A DNA stretch of 64,000 bases from Diadema setosum (taxonomy: Eukaryota > Echinodermata > Echinoidea > Diadematoida > Diadematidae), in the NCBI RefSeq assembly GCF_964275005.1, contig NC_092704.1, forward strand, positions 8,432,371 through 8,496,370. Reading direction: 5' to 3'. Within the stretch, counting starts at the first letter, position 1; each line of letters opens with the position of its first letter. The position numbers were made by a program, and so were the translations under genes. Shown here in pieces: positions 46,618 through 56,611 of this stretch. The notes under the pieces are model-generated. The model was not told the DNA's origin. It did not search any database and worked only from the letters and a program-made list of their open reading frames with translations.

Positions 46618-49600
46618 GTGTGTTTGCAGTGCAGTTCTCTTGAAGGTGCAATGAAGACTAATGAAGCCATTAATGTAAAGCTCGCACTTATGCAGCTATA
46701 TTCTATTCAAAATTCAATCTATAATGTATTGCAATCTGTTCTATACCTTAAGCAAATCTCTCAAACTTTGGTACACATGTTGACCTTGATATGCAATAGT
46801 CCATGACATATTATTTGCAGTGTCCCAACTTTGGTTGCTATGGTAGTGACATAGCAAAAATAAAGGATGAATCTTGAGCATCAGATAAGGGGCAGGAATC
46901 ACTCTGAAGTTGGGTGGCGGGCAGGGCAGTCAGGTGATTGGACGGTCCATTGGTCAGTTCATTGCAAAATCTAGTGGATCAAACTGCTCTCGATCTTTTA
47001 GTATGGCAGTGAACCTAAAATTTGGCATGTGTAACCGTGAAATCATTGGGAGATGTGCAAGACACATTTTTCCTCGTTACTATTAACACATTGCCATGAT
47101 AATGGCAACTTTTAATGAAAATCAAACCAATATGTCGTGGATTGAAATACTCTCTCAATTGGCAATTCAGTTGCATATTGATAGGCCTAAGATCAATTGA
47201 ATGTGTGGTTGTGCAAGACACATTTTGTGTGAGCGTCAAGATTTGTGTTTCCATGGTAACAGCATTTTTGTATATAAATCATTCAAACTTTCGAGTGTAG
47301 AACAGTCTGTTCAGAGTGGTGAAATTCTTTTTAAATCGGTATACTCATTAAGTAGAAATAGTGACTGTGAAACAATGTTAAGCCATGGAAGACAAAATGT
47401 TTGTCGAGGTCAATTCGCGGAGTGGAGAGTACCAGTTTGTTAGCTTGGGTTATAAATCATCTTTAGTGATAGTTCTGGTTTTGTTTACTTGTTTCATTGG
47501 AGTGCAGTTCAACAAAATTTGAGGTTGTTCTATAGAGTAATAGGCCTACTAGGAATAGTAGAATTATGAACTTACATCAAACTTGGACATGAAAAAAAGA
47601 TGGAATTTGAAATCCACCTTTGTTTATGCCCTGATAAATGAATCGTGATGAAAATTAGTAATGTCCAGACCCAAAATATGTCATGAAGAAAAGGTATATC
47701 ACTGTTGTCTGTGGTGAAACTAAGGTAAAGAGAGATCTGGATGCTTTGATGGACATTAATTTGCCTTCCAAGGACACTGTTTCACCGTAGCTGATGTGTA
47801 TGGTGAAGAGTCTGTAACATAAAAAAGAAATGCAAATTTGGCAAAGACAGAGAGAAGTACAAAGATAAAAGAAAGATATGAAGGATTACACACTTCAATT
47901 TTTTTTTTGACAAGCTAGGGCAGCCTTTATACGATAGCTTCCACAAAATGGGGATTGATATAGGGCCTGCATCTTTCTCTCTCATTTGGACGTGTGACAG
48001 TGGCAGTGCGGCTAGTTGGGCTTGCAAGGTAACTAACAAGGTGTTCGCTGGTCGTCATGTTGTTGTTGACTTATTCACGAACCAGTTAAGACATTGCTGG
48101 TGAAATATCGGCACCGATATTCACGACGAGTCGTGAATTTCGTCGTGAATTTTGGCGAACATCAAGATAAAATTTGCGACTAGTCGCAAATATCGGCGCC
48201 GATATTCACGACGAGTCGTGAATTTCGTCGTGAATATTGGCGCCGATTTTCGCGACTAACTCTGCGATATTGCAAATTTTGTGGCAAATATCGGCGCCAA
48301 TATTTGCGACTGGTTGCAAATTTCGTCGTGAATATGTTCGCCAATATTCACGGCGAAATTCACGACTCATCGTCAAAATCGGCGCCGATATTTTCGTCAA
48401 ATATGCAATATCGCAAATTTAGTCGCAAATATCGGCGCCGATATTCACGACGAGTCGTGAATTTCGTCGTGAATATTGGCGCCGATTTTCGCGACTAACT
48501 CTGCGATATTGCAAATTTTGTGGCAAATATCGGCGCCAATATTTGCGACTGGTCGCAAATTTCGTCGTGAATATGTATGTTCGCCAATATTCACGGCGAA
48601 ATTCACGACTCATCGTGAAAATCGGCGCCGATATTTTCGTCAAAATATGCAATATCGCAGATTTAGTCGCAAATATCGGCGCCGACATTCACGATTTACG
48701 ATGTCTCTTCAGGACCACCATGAGCCAGACTCTGTAAGTTCGCTCGGTCTTCACGTTTTATCCTCTATAGGGGATTTCGGTGTTATCCTTCACAGGGTAT
48801 TTGCTTGGACTGACAAATAAGCATATATTTACTGAAAAATACCTCTATGTCCTTCTTTTAGGTAGAGCGCATTCAGATACCCAACTCGACCGGTAAAAAC
48901 CGAGTACAGGTAGCTGACAGATGTGAACCCAATTATTTCCTTTGCTCGGCTACCAGCTCCCTCCGGCGCGTCCGCCAGCCCAGAGTCCCCGGATGGTGTG
49001 ACGTATTCTGCGATGTAGATTGTTTGGCATGCATTGATACCGAACGTATCTTCGCGGATATCTGTTTTGGTGAAACAGTGGCAAGCAAATGAATAGCGGA
49101 AATAAAAAAAGGACGTAATGTAACATAATATCCAAATAGCTGACATAAGAAACTCTTGTCAGTCGTCCAAATGAGACACGTTATGAAAATATAAGATTTT
49201 TCTACTGATAGCAATTTAAGTTGGAACCACATAGTTCGTTATTTCAAAAGTTTGTCTATCCGATAATGAAATAAGATTCGAAGTAAGATTCGTTAATCCG
49301 AGAATGACATAAGGTCCGTTATTCCTAAGATTCGTAGATCCTAAAATGGAAAACACACACACACACACACACACAAACACACGCAAACACATTCTTCAGA
49401 AAGGTCGTTGGTGTGCACGTTCCTTTCATTTTCGGATTATAAACAAACAATTCATTTCGTCTCTTTCATCCTTTCATCAGGAATCATTGTCTCTGACACC
49501 ACCCATCATTCTGGAGTTCAAGGAGTTCCTTGGCCTATCAACATTGGGTTGAGATTACATAACGACGTTTGTTTACTGCATATGTTTAAACGCTCCAAAG

Positions 49601-51354
49601 TACCCATTTTCACCTTCTTCTTTCACTCACGGTGGGGGGGGGGGGGGTGTTAAAAATAACCCAAGCATCCCCCTCAGTGCTCGTATATGCCCGAGACATA
49701 TTACGATCAAAATGGAAGAAAAATCATCACATTTTTCAGTTCAACCATTTTAAAGAAACAATTATTATTTTTTAACATGAAAACGACTAATTTGGCTACA
49801 GTTTGTATAATAATGTGTATCCCTTGCTATACTTTCCATCGTATAATGTAGTGAGGGTGGGTGGAGCAACAGGTCAGTTGGGGGCATGAGGGAGATATAG
49901 GTCCCAAAATACTTATTTTCTCTCATTTTATCCCCCCCCCCCCTTTAACTATACGTCACTGAAAAACCATAATGTGAAAATGTCCGTATTTGTGGAATTT
50001 TGTTATATCATATCGTTGTATGCTTGAAGACTAACATATTACATCTGGGAGCAAACGTGTCAAAAATGCACACACACACACACACGCACACACACACACA
50101 CATTTATAAGCACAATCATGCCTAACCAGGGATTATGTAATAATAGAATACTACATTGTAATCTCTATTCCTTATATAATTTGTGCTTAGGACCTACAGT
50201 TTATAAACGCACTATGAACAAAGCAAAGATTTCGTTACGTGTATGGAGCCTGAACCAGCCGTCAACCTCCCCACAGTCCACTGTGTATAATAAGTGAAAA
50301 AGCGACCCCGCATAACGTTTTACCTATGATGAGATTAATTAATTACAGAATGCTTCTGTATAATCTTAGCAATGTGTTCATCAAAATTCGAATTGCAAGA
50401 TATTCTATTTACAAAACATTATAATTGGCAGAGGTATCAACCTGAATTCAAAATCACAAATTAGAATTTAACTTCAGTGACATTTAGGCCTTCTGGGCCC
50501 CGTTGCTAGAAACTTTGCGTTTAAACGCAACTTGCAACTGATTGTCACTGGCCAATCAAAATCATTGTTGCATGCATGTCTTCTTAATAGGGCAGACCCT
50601 GATCCAATCAGAATGGTTGTTTCAAAATTAGCAATTATTTGCAATTGATTGCAACTTTCTTGCAACGGGGCCCACGTACATTTTGTATACATCTACTCAG
50701 TACCCATGTATTAATCACGTTATAGAACAGGGACATGTAAATACTGTATATTTAGCGAATCTATAATTTTTCGTGAATATTTTTTGCGCCCCCCTTCCTT
50801 TACGGAATTCCTGGATCCGCCCCTAAACAGCTTTGATGTAAACACTGTGTCTTTATCATAGTCCTAATTGATTTGCATATTATACAAATTTAACCATTTT
50901 GCCATACTGGATTTCTTGGACTTTTAGTATTTAGGAGATCATAACAAGCTGCACAGCAGTGGAATTCCTACTGTTGCAACTAGTGGTGGGTGAAACTTAT
51001 TCTGACTGGACTATACTGATATGTACAAGTTCACGTCGCATTCATTGTTGGGATCAGATTTAATATTTTCGCGTCTTGTTAAATTCGCGAATAGCACCCG
51101 ACTCGCGAAATTCGCAAAAAATAAAAACGTCCAAAAATATAAGACGCATACAGACGAAAATTGGTAAAGGAGGCTATTACAATTATTAAAGATCAAAATG
51201 TATAGACGTTTGTCCCATCATCATTTGATATGTTTTTACCTTCTGTTGAAATTGTAGGCGGTGGCGCTTTCTCGTGAACTGCAAATTCTCTGATTAGTGG
51301 CATCAGCTTCGCACAATCGTCAACTCGGGCACGGCGTACGACATATTCCCTCAT
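40451..51354 (-). CDS. SSAT-like GNAT acetyltransferase gene A (four coding exons, complete)
   Basis: Join of 51240-51354, 48843-49061, 41245-41285 and 40451-40666 on the minus strand: 591 bp, 196 residues plus TAA. All introns are GT-AG with phases 1, 1 and 0, and the frame stays open. It aligns along its length with spermidine/spermine N1-acetyltransferase (human SSAT, 171 residues). The N-terminal MREYVVRRARVDDCAKL strand/helix, TISTEDIREDTFG, the acetyl-CoA loop after His110-Arg111, and KRFYSKIGATNLS with Tyr150 (human Tyr140, the proposed general acid) all fit without gaps in the C-terminal half. Differences are a Gly/Ala/Ser-rich insert near residues 60-80, Asn102-Ala103 where human has Glu92-Asp93, Arg114 where the loop Gly104 is expected, and a 13-residue tail RCPPGVSITFNPD. 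A cytosolic N-acetyltransferase is likely; its substrate is uncertain. An in-frame TGA eight codons upstream supports the start. Confidence 0.88.
40918..40958. repeat. (TA)n microsatellite in intron 3 of gene A
   Basis: Uninterrupted TATATA run of about 40 bp. Confidence 0.92.
41245..41285 (-). CDS. Gene A coding exon 3 (41 bp, acetyl-CoA loop)
   Basis: Acceptor ATATTTCAG|GCTTCC and donor ACAAAG|GTGAGG. It encodes the second half of the loop, FRLGTALMKEITK. The split codon G|GC restores Gly112 with the last base of exon 2. Its 41-bp length is identical to gene B exon 3. Confidence 0.9.
41764..42120 (-). mobile_element. tRNA-derived SINE, full length with poly(A)
   Basis: Read on the minus strand from 42120, the head contains a box-A-like TAGCACAGTCA and, about 30 bp on, a perfect box-B GGTTCGATTCC (42060-42070). 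A body (CCCTGGGATAGGACATTAAA, AAAGATCCCACTTCG, AAGAGCAGAGCGC) follows and a long A-run ends it (T22 at 41764-41785). The body recurs at 6340. It lies in intron 2 of gene A in the same orientation. Confidence 0.8.
42430..43042. repeat. GGCCGAGCCCGGCC fold-back element
   Basis: The block is built from GCCGAGCC/GGCTCGGC/GGCCGGGC words in both orientations, with CGTTTACA near each side. The right end reversed reads TAAGACCCCGTTTACAGTG. The left boundary is indistinct. Two ORFs here (42417-42767 and 42835-43125) reflect the GC-rich words. Confidence 0.65.
43275..43640 (-). mobile_element. 3' fragment of a non-LTR retroelement with (ATT)n tail
   Basis: On the minus strand an open stretch reads SFTESFKSKLKTYLF then stop, resembling the C-terminal end of CR1/L2-type reverse transcriptase proteins. 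A short 3' region ends in GCGCTATACAAGTATAAGCC and an (ATT)n tail (43287-43308). Only the last few dozen codons remain. The family call is inference. Confidence 0.45.
43641..44284. other. Gene-free part of intron 2 of gene A
   Basis: Moderate GC and unique-looking; no exon recognised. Confidence 0.4.
44285..44504. repeat. TAAGGTGGCCTCACACTATGCG fold-back, 220 bp
   Basis: The left end TAAGGTGGCCTCACACTATG mirrors the right end CATAGTGTGAGGCCACCTTA exactly. The interior consists of GATCGCA, TTGCGG and GTCGCA words in both orientations, such as GAAGTCGCATGCGGTC. Confidence 0.93.
44510..45358. repeat. CCGTCCGTCCGT head plus about 155-bp tandem array
   Basis: After GTCCGTCCGTCCGT and its inverse, four units repeat GGTCACAGACAGGGTCAAC, TTTTAGGGCCCAATGTTA, TGATTATGGCTCATAACTTT and GACCAAACTTGGATGGTAGA. 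Unit starts are near 44731, 44887, 45041 and 45197. The array is in intron 2 of gene A. Confidence 0.88.
45359..48086. other. Intron 2 of gene A, degenerate repeat texture
   Basis: A 28-bp phrase (AATGAAAATATGGTTAAGATC...) is duplicated at 45364 and 46238. GTGCAAGACACATTTT recurs at about 47052 and 47211 with matching flanks, suggesting old tandem units of about 160 bp. (GTT)n at 45577-45604. No exon recognised. Confidence 0.45.
46566..46615. repeat. (GT)n microsatellite
   Basis: About 25 uninterrupted GT units. Confidence 0.95.
48087..48707. repeat. Palindromic satellite-like block, two tandem 239-244-bp units
   Basis: Units start at TCGCAAATATCGGCGCC at 48184, 48423 and (partial) 48667. 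Each unit is itself a chain of palindromes: GGCGCC, ATTCACGACGAGTCGTGAAT and TTCGTCGTGAATATT. The outer ends (AAGACATTG / CGATGTCTC) are roughly inverted, so it is probably a fold-back element with an amplified core. Long ORFs occur on both strands, but their peptides simply repeat APIFAT and FRREY. Confidence 0.88.
48843..49061 (-). CDS. Gene A coding exon 2 (219 bp)
   Basis: Acceptor CCAAAACAG|ATATCC and donor CATAGAG|GTATTT, phase 1 at both ends. It encodes IREDTFGINACQTIYIAEYV, a Gly/Ala-rich insert, EIIGFTSVSYLY, and the strand YLNALYLKEGHR that leads into the acetyl-CoA loop. Asn-Ala stands where human SSAT has Glu92-Asp93. Confidence 0.9.
49062..50493 (-). other. Intron 1 of gene A, left part
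   Basis: (CA)n at 49348-49385 and 50070-50102, a G-run at 49634-49647; no exon recognised. Confidence 0.5.
50494..50675. repeat. GTGGGCCCCGTTGCAAGAAA fold-back, 182 bp
   Basis: Left end TGGGCCCCGTTGCTAGAAAC; right end CTTTCTTGCAACGGGGCCCAC. The interior uses TTGCAA, GCAATTG and CAACTGATTGTCA words. It lies in intron 1 of gene A. Confidence 0.88.
50742..51152. repeat. TACTGTATACGC-family fold-back in intron 1 of gene A
   Basis: The right part (reversed CTGTATGCGTCTTATATTTTT, GCGAATTTCGCGAGTCGGG) matches the 9350 element. The left end is TACTGTATATTTAGCGAATC. A small AATTCCTGGATCCGCCCC fragment is embedded at about 50806-50824. It ends 88 bp from the exon 1 donor. Confidence 0.75.
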
Positions 51355-51406
51355 GATTACACCTTGCGTAAGTTGATCTCGAAGTCACGGAATATCCAAC
51401 GCTTGC
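51240..51406 (-). CDS. Gene A exon 1 of the CDS, with spliced 5' leader
   Basis: Coding part 51240-51354, 38 codons plus one base, donor ACAGAAG|GTAAAA. On the 5' side a strong acceptor TTCCTCTTCTGTTTAG|GC sits at 51407, so 51355-51406 is probably leader sequence joined to an unidentified upstream non-coding exon. The peptide matches the N-terminal strand and first helix of SSAT. Confidence 0.85.
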
Positions 51407-51764
51407 CTAAACAGAAGAGGAAGGACGGTAGATAATGCCGTGAAGAATTCAATAAAAATCCTGCAATGTTATCTTGCCGATAAAAATCCACGTTGAACAA
51501 GAGTTTCCTTTCTCTTAAACTTCTTGGTGCATTCACAGGTTGAAGCTGTAAAAGCGTGATAGAACTCCCCATACCATCACTCCTGAGAGAGTGGTCGTAG
51601 TGAGCCGACGATTCAGGCAGCAGTTATACTTCTTTTTCCAAACTTGACTGGTTTTAATGATCTTCCGACAATATGTCCATCTTTGTTTGCTGTGAAACGA
51701 AAAACGACAATGACCCCCGCCCCCATGGCTCACCCCCCTCTGCACAAACACACACACACACACG

Positions 51765-51809
<45 letters not shown>

Positions 51810-52186
51810 TGTCGATGCGCTGTATGCACTGTATGTCAAAGATAGTAGAGCGTCTTTGCTGTATGTATAAAGCCATAGTGTAGATCTAAACTTGATTTAT
51901 GCATCTACATACATTTCATCGTTTTAAAACAAGCTTGCTATTCCCATATAATGATATTTAATGGGTTATGTCTGTGCAAATAGAATTCTTATGCTCGACT
52001 GCGCTCTGAAATTGGTGACTTTGGCTGTGGTACATCCAATCATTCCCCCGCAAACCTTAAAAGCATAATATCGCGACATTGTACGCATTGATTTTGAGCA
52101 ATCACTGCACCATTGCAACAACGTTTAACTTGCTTCCTATCGTGTCCTATTGTTTCGTGCATGTAATGCCGTCATGGTTTTGCAAA
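51407..52186. other. 5' flank of gene A
   Basis: Imperfect (CA)n/(CG)n at 51744-51808. The upstream leader exon and promoter of gene A should lie here or further right, but none could be pinned down. Confidence 0.4.
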
Positions 52187-52680
52187 AGGTTGCACAGGCC
52201 ACTCCTTCTTAGAGTTAAGTTTGACTTTTTTTGTATGTCCCATGTCAGTGTGAAGTTTACGCGTTTTTTTTTCAGGCTCCAGATGTATTTTGAGAGTTGG
52301 GTTTCGTTTTTGTATTTCTCATTCTTGATAGATTTAACATGATTCCTATATCTGTCTTTGAAGGTACCCCCCGCCTGTGCAACCTCTGCCTCGATGAGAA
52401 GGCCATCATCATCCGAAACAAAAACGCACTCAATATAAGGTCCGAGCTTATATCCAAATGCAGACACCGGAAAAAAAATATCATCCATGCGTCAAACCGA
52501 TCCACCGCGCCACATGAGCACAGAAACACACCACTTTGTCAGTCTGCCTGAGGATCGCGACAGCGTGAAACCGCCGGTAGCAGACAAGGCACCAAAACAC
52601 AGGTACGCCTAATATGCTCTGCTTTACAGCATTGAGCACTTTTCAATCCTCAACAAACTACATATTCCCAACGGATATTA
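52187..52680 (+). mobile_element. Penelope-like retroelement fragment, 5'-inverted (GIY-YIG endonuclease C-terminal region)
   Basis: The plus strand from 52373 reads RLCNLCLDEKAIIIRNKNAL and ...RSELISKCRHRKK, the Cys/His-rich end of the GIY-YIG endonuclease in Penelope-like and related elements. Immediately to the left, on the minus strand (52370 down to 52187), the preceding part of the same domain is encoded: GTFKDRYRNHVKSIKNEKYK, then ETQLSKYIWSLK and SGLCNL. Both pieces contain GCCTGTGCAACCT, at 52373-52385 and inverted at 52187-52199. The element is truncated at the 5' end, inverted internally and dead. A TA-rich tract follows its 3' end. Confidence 0.82.
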
Positions 52681-52689
52681 TATATATAC

Positions 52690-52729
<40 letters not shown>
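52680..52729. repeat. (TA)n microsatellite
   Basis: TATATA run directly 3' of the Penelope-like fragment. Confidence 0.92.
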
Positions 52730-52732
<3 letters not shown>

Positions 52733-52734
52733 TT

Positions 52735-53130
52735 TTTCTGGGGGGGGGGTCGTAATCAAAATTTTTGGACCTTTACCTTTGCGAGGGAGCGGAGCGACCG
52801 AGCGGAGGGAGGGTTGGGGAGGGGGGTGTCCCCCCTCCCACGGTAGGGAGTTTTTGAATTTTATATCTTAAAATGGGGCCATTTGGTGCATACAAAAGTG
52901 ACTTTTTCGGCATGGCAGTGCGGCTCAGAAACAAGGTAAATTATGGCATATTAAAACTAAGTTACGAAATTTACACCACCTGGTCACTTTTTTTTTTCCT
53001 GTTGTAGGCCTATATAGAGTAAAAAGCCCTCAAAAAACAAAAATGTCTTTTACAAAAAGTGGACCTTTTGAAAATTTGGGGGGGGGGGTCGTACGACCCT
53101 CCCGACCCCCCCCCCCCCTTGCATACACCC
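52735..53130 (-). repeat. Unit of the 35-38 kb hairpin-array family, single copy
   Basis: The reversed sequence has CTCGGTCGCTCCGCTCCCTC and the hairpin GGAGGGGGGACACCCCCCTCC type, then GCACCAAATGGCCCC. G- and C-runs (52740, 53080-53115) bound it. It is flanked by (TA)n on both sides. Confidence 0.7.
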
Positions 53131-53139
53131 ATGTATATA

Positions 53140-53194
<55 letters not shown>
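53131..53194. repeat. (TA)n/(AT)n microsatellite
   Basis: About 60 bp of TA repeats with two ACAT interruptions. Confidence 0.92.
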
Positions 53195-53199
<5 letters not shown>

Positions 53200-53429
53200 A
53201 ATGAATCTGCAACGTCAACTTGCTCAAGACTATAGGAAGGACACGTTGGAAAGAGTGTGGAAAGAGTCTCCCAAAAGAATCGAACATCATGTTCTGTTCT
53301 CCCGCGACTGCCCCCCCCCCCCCCCCCCCATAGACTCGGCTACATTCCAGGAGACGTCGCGGAGACGTCTTCCCGACCACTCCTCGACTATAGTGAGACT
53401 CGAGACTCGTGTAAATCTATTGCGAGAGT

Positions 53430-54900
53430 GATGAAGCTGAATCTGGACGATGCAACTCTTGCATCTTTGAGGGTTTTGAGATATTCAAGACAACCGCCAA
53501 AAACTGAAATGCCCATATATTAATTCCTTGAAAATGGTTAAAAAAAAAGAGAGAAAAGATGATAAATTTACCTTAATTTGCTGGTGCTGAATCTGAATCT
53601 GGAAGATGCAACTCTTAAATCCTTGAGGCTTTTGAGATATCCAAATGGCCGCCAAAAATGAAATTTTGAGAGAAGTATTTCCTAATAAATGGTAAAAATG
53701 AAATGAATATCCAAATAAATTTGATGGTTTCTCCTGTGTCGAGAGAGCTAGATCAGAATTTGGTTGATGCAACTCTTGCATCTTTAAGGGTTTTGAAATA
53801 TTCAGAACTAAAATTTTGACAGAAGTATTTCCTTATGAATGACAAAAATAAAATGAAATGAATCAATGGTTTTATTCTATTTCGAGGGGACTGGATTCGA
53901 ATCTGGTTGAGACAACTCTTGCATCCCTGAGGGTTTTGAGATATCCAATATGGCAGCCAAAAATTGGAATCCAATTTAAGTATTTCCTTATAAATAGTGA
54001 AAAAAAGATTGAACATTGATGATTTGCCCTATTTTGAGGGTGCTGAATCCGAATGTAGCTGATGTAACACTTCCATTCTTGAGGGTTTTTTGAGATTTTA
54101 TTCATTTTGGGGACCATTTTGGCGGTCGTCTTGAATATTTCAAAACATTCGAGGATGCAAGAGTTGCAGATTCGGATTCAGCACCCTCGAAATGGGGTAA
54201 GACGGTATATTCATTATTGAATTTATTCACTGTGTATAAGGAAATACTGATGTATTGAAATGTCAATTTTTGTGGTCAAATTGGATGGCTCAAAACCCAC
54301 AGGGATGCAAGAGTTGCCTCATCAATTCAGATTTGGATCCAGCGCCCTCGAGATTGATCAAAACCATCAAATCTGTTCAATTTTTCACTATTTGAAATGA
54401 AAGATAGGAGATTTTTCTTTTTCATTTTTTCGGCCATCTTCAAAATCTCATGGCCGTCGGGGGGGGGGGGGGGAGGTGCAAACGCACCCCACCCCCACCC
54501 CACCCCCATTTTTTGCTTGCTTGCTTGTTAGCTGATGAAACCCGGAAGTGGAATCAGAAATATAAACTGCCCCACTTTTAAAAACGTGGCGCCGGCCATG
54601 CATCTAGTATCTACTATCTTTGGTCAAAACGCACCCCCATTGAAAAAAGCTGGTGACGACCATGAATCTCAAAACCCCTAAAGAAGCAATATCTGCATAA
54701 TCCAGATTCGGATTGAGCACTCTCGAAATGTGGAAAGACATTCACTTTTGTTTCCAATTTTTAACCATTTACAGGGAAATATAGTGGAATTTCGGATTGT
54801 GGCAACCATTTTGAATATCTCTAACCCCCGCAAGGATGCAGAGTCGAGAGTTGATGCATCATCCAGATTTTGATTCAGCATCTTCGTAACGGGGTAGATT
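53430..54900. repeat. Bipolar tandem array (head-to-tail units, then inverted units)
   Basis: From 53430 to about 54130, roughly 140-150-bp units repeat GCTGAATCTGGA, GATGCAACTCTTGCATC and TTGAGGGTTTTGAGATAT. From about 54150 to 54900 the same phrases occur in reverse complement (GATGCAAGAGTTGC, GGATTCAGCACCCTCGAAAT). The polarity switches near 54130. Three minus-strand frames at 53485-54117 are peptides of these repeats (NPQGCKSC-like) and are not a gene. Confidence 0.8.
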
Positions 54901-54978
54901 AAGGGATTCGAGTTCTCCTTTTACATGCATAACGTGCTCATGATAATTATTTGCATAATATCATCGAAGTGATCAGGG

Positions 54979-55014
54979 GCTGTGTGTGTGTGTGTGTGTG
55001 TGTGTGCTGTGTGT

Positions 55015-55062
<48 letters not shown>
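54979..55062. repeat. (GT)n microsatellite
   Basis: About 80 bp of GT with a few GC/CT interruptions. Confidence 0.95.
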
Positions 55063-55064
<2 letters not shown>

Positions 55065-55692
55065 ATCAGTTTTGTTTTAGGGTGCTCACATCTCAGAACT
55101 ATTTGAATGGTGTGCATGTCTCAGTTTGTATGAGTTAATGCTTTTGTGATTTTTGCCCCGTTTGTTCGATAAAAATATCTCACGTTTATTATATGTGCAC
55201 GTCATTGCAGTTGTCAATCGCCCATCTACAGCTATCCGTTCAAGATGGATTTTAGAACAATAGAATATCACCAGACGAACTTTGAATGGTGTTGATTTTG
55301 TCAAAGTCGGTCCTGTATGAGATAAAAATTGTTTTCAAGCAATAGAGATAAACCAACCCTAATAAACAGCCACATTATGTGCAGTATGAGATCACAATAG
55401 AACAGGCGGTGACATCCCGGTCGCATGTCCCCGATCGAGGCTCCCATTTATTTACACGCAAGTCTTCGTCCCCGAAGCATAGTCATCTTTCTTTCTTTTC
55501 TCGAGGATTCCCTTCAAAATGCTCATGGATTCTATTGTAAGAAGTCAAACTGAGCCCTTTGACGGTCCGACTTGGAACAAGATATGAAAGTTGTTGTAAT
55601 TACGGCAGAATATGAGATAAATGTCGCTTTTCCACATGTTACTAACTCTACCATTATCAATAACATCACCAAGACACACACACACACACACA

Positions 55693-55724
<32 letters not shown>

Positions 55725-56091
55725 TATGTATATATATCTCAAGATTTGGTGAGCTTTCTAGGAAGGAATTGACAGCAGTTTTGCAATAGCTTTTTCTCCG
55801 ACTAATTTTTCAGACAATTGCAGAGGCATATTGGGCACCAGCTGCATGAATTTTGCTGTTATTTCCGCAAAACTCTGTAGTCTTTTCCTATGTTTTATAC
55901 TGTTCTAGTGCAAATTCAAAAAAAAAAAATTCACAAATTTTTGTTGACACTGACTGATTATGCCTGACTATGCAAATATGCACAGCGGAGCAATAGTATA
56001 GCTTTTCCTTGACTTGGCATGTTTACAAACTTTGTAATATTTGACGTTTCCGCGTCTGTTGTGTTTGTTTGATTGTTTTCTTACACTGCAA
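55063..56091. other. Gene-free stretch
   Basis: (CA)n at 55674-55727. The 55380-55560 stretch is GC-richer but has no recognisable coding content. Confidence 0.45.
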
Positions 56092-56611
56092 AATGTCAGG
56101 TTTTAAATATTATGAAACACCGGTGCTCATTTGTGGTGTTAGACTAACACCTCCGGGTGTCACTTCGAAATCTGAAATTGTTTTTTGAATAGTTTCTTTG
56201 TTACTGTTCTTCTTGTTGATTTTGAACTTCAACAAGACGATCAAGAACTTTCCGATGAAGTACTTAAAAAAAAAAAAACACGTGTGAACACATTTACACC
56301 ACAGTAACACCGGTTGGTGTGGTCTCCCATTGACACTGGGCGGCAGTTATACCATTGACATCAACACCAGCAATATCAAATCAACACCATGCGGTGTCAT
56401 TGTTGAATGAACACCAGCGCAGTGTCAAAAAATATCACCAGCTACAGTGTCAAATCAACACCACGAATGCCAGGTGAACACTTTTCAACACCATCACAAC
56501 ATACATTGTATTTTTTTTTATACCTGTGGGTGTGGCCCGCTATTGACACTTGATCGGTGTTAGATTTAACTCCAATGGTGTTAAATCTAACACTGATGTT
56601 TTTGCAGTGTA
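56092..56611. repeat. TACACTGCAAAA fold-back element, 520 bp
   Basis: Left TACACTGCAAAA and right TTTTTGCAGTGTA. The interior repeats TCAACACCA, AACACCGGTG and GGTGTTA words in both directions. Confidence 0.88.

Noticed and set aside
48206..48820. Overlapping ORFs of 61-114 codons on both strands
   Set aside because: They read through tandem palindromic units and give periodic peptides on both strands; no domain.
51533..51883. ORFs over the 51.7-51.8 kb tract
   Set aside because: Translations of (CA)n/(CG)n simple repeat.
53485..54117. Three minus-strand ORFs with similar NPQG-like peptides
   Set aside because: The similarity comes from the non-coding tandem units underneath; the frame is not maintained between units.
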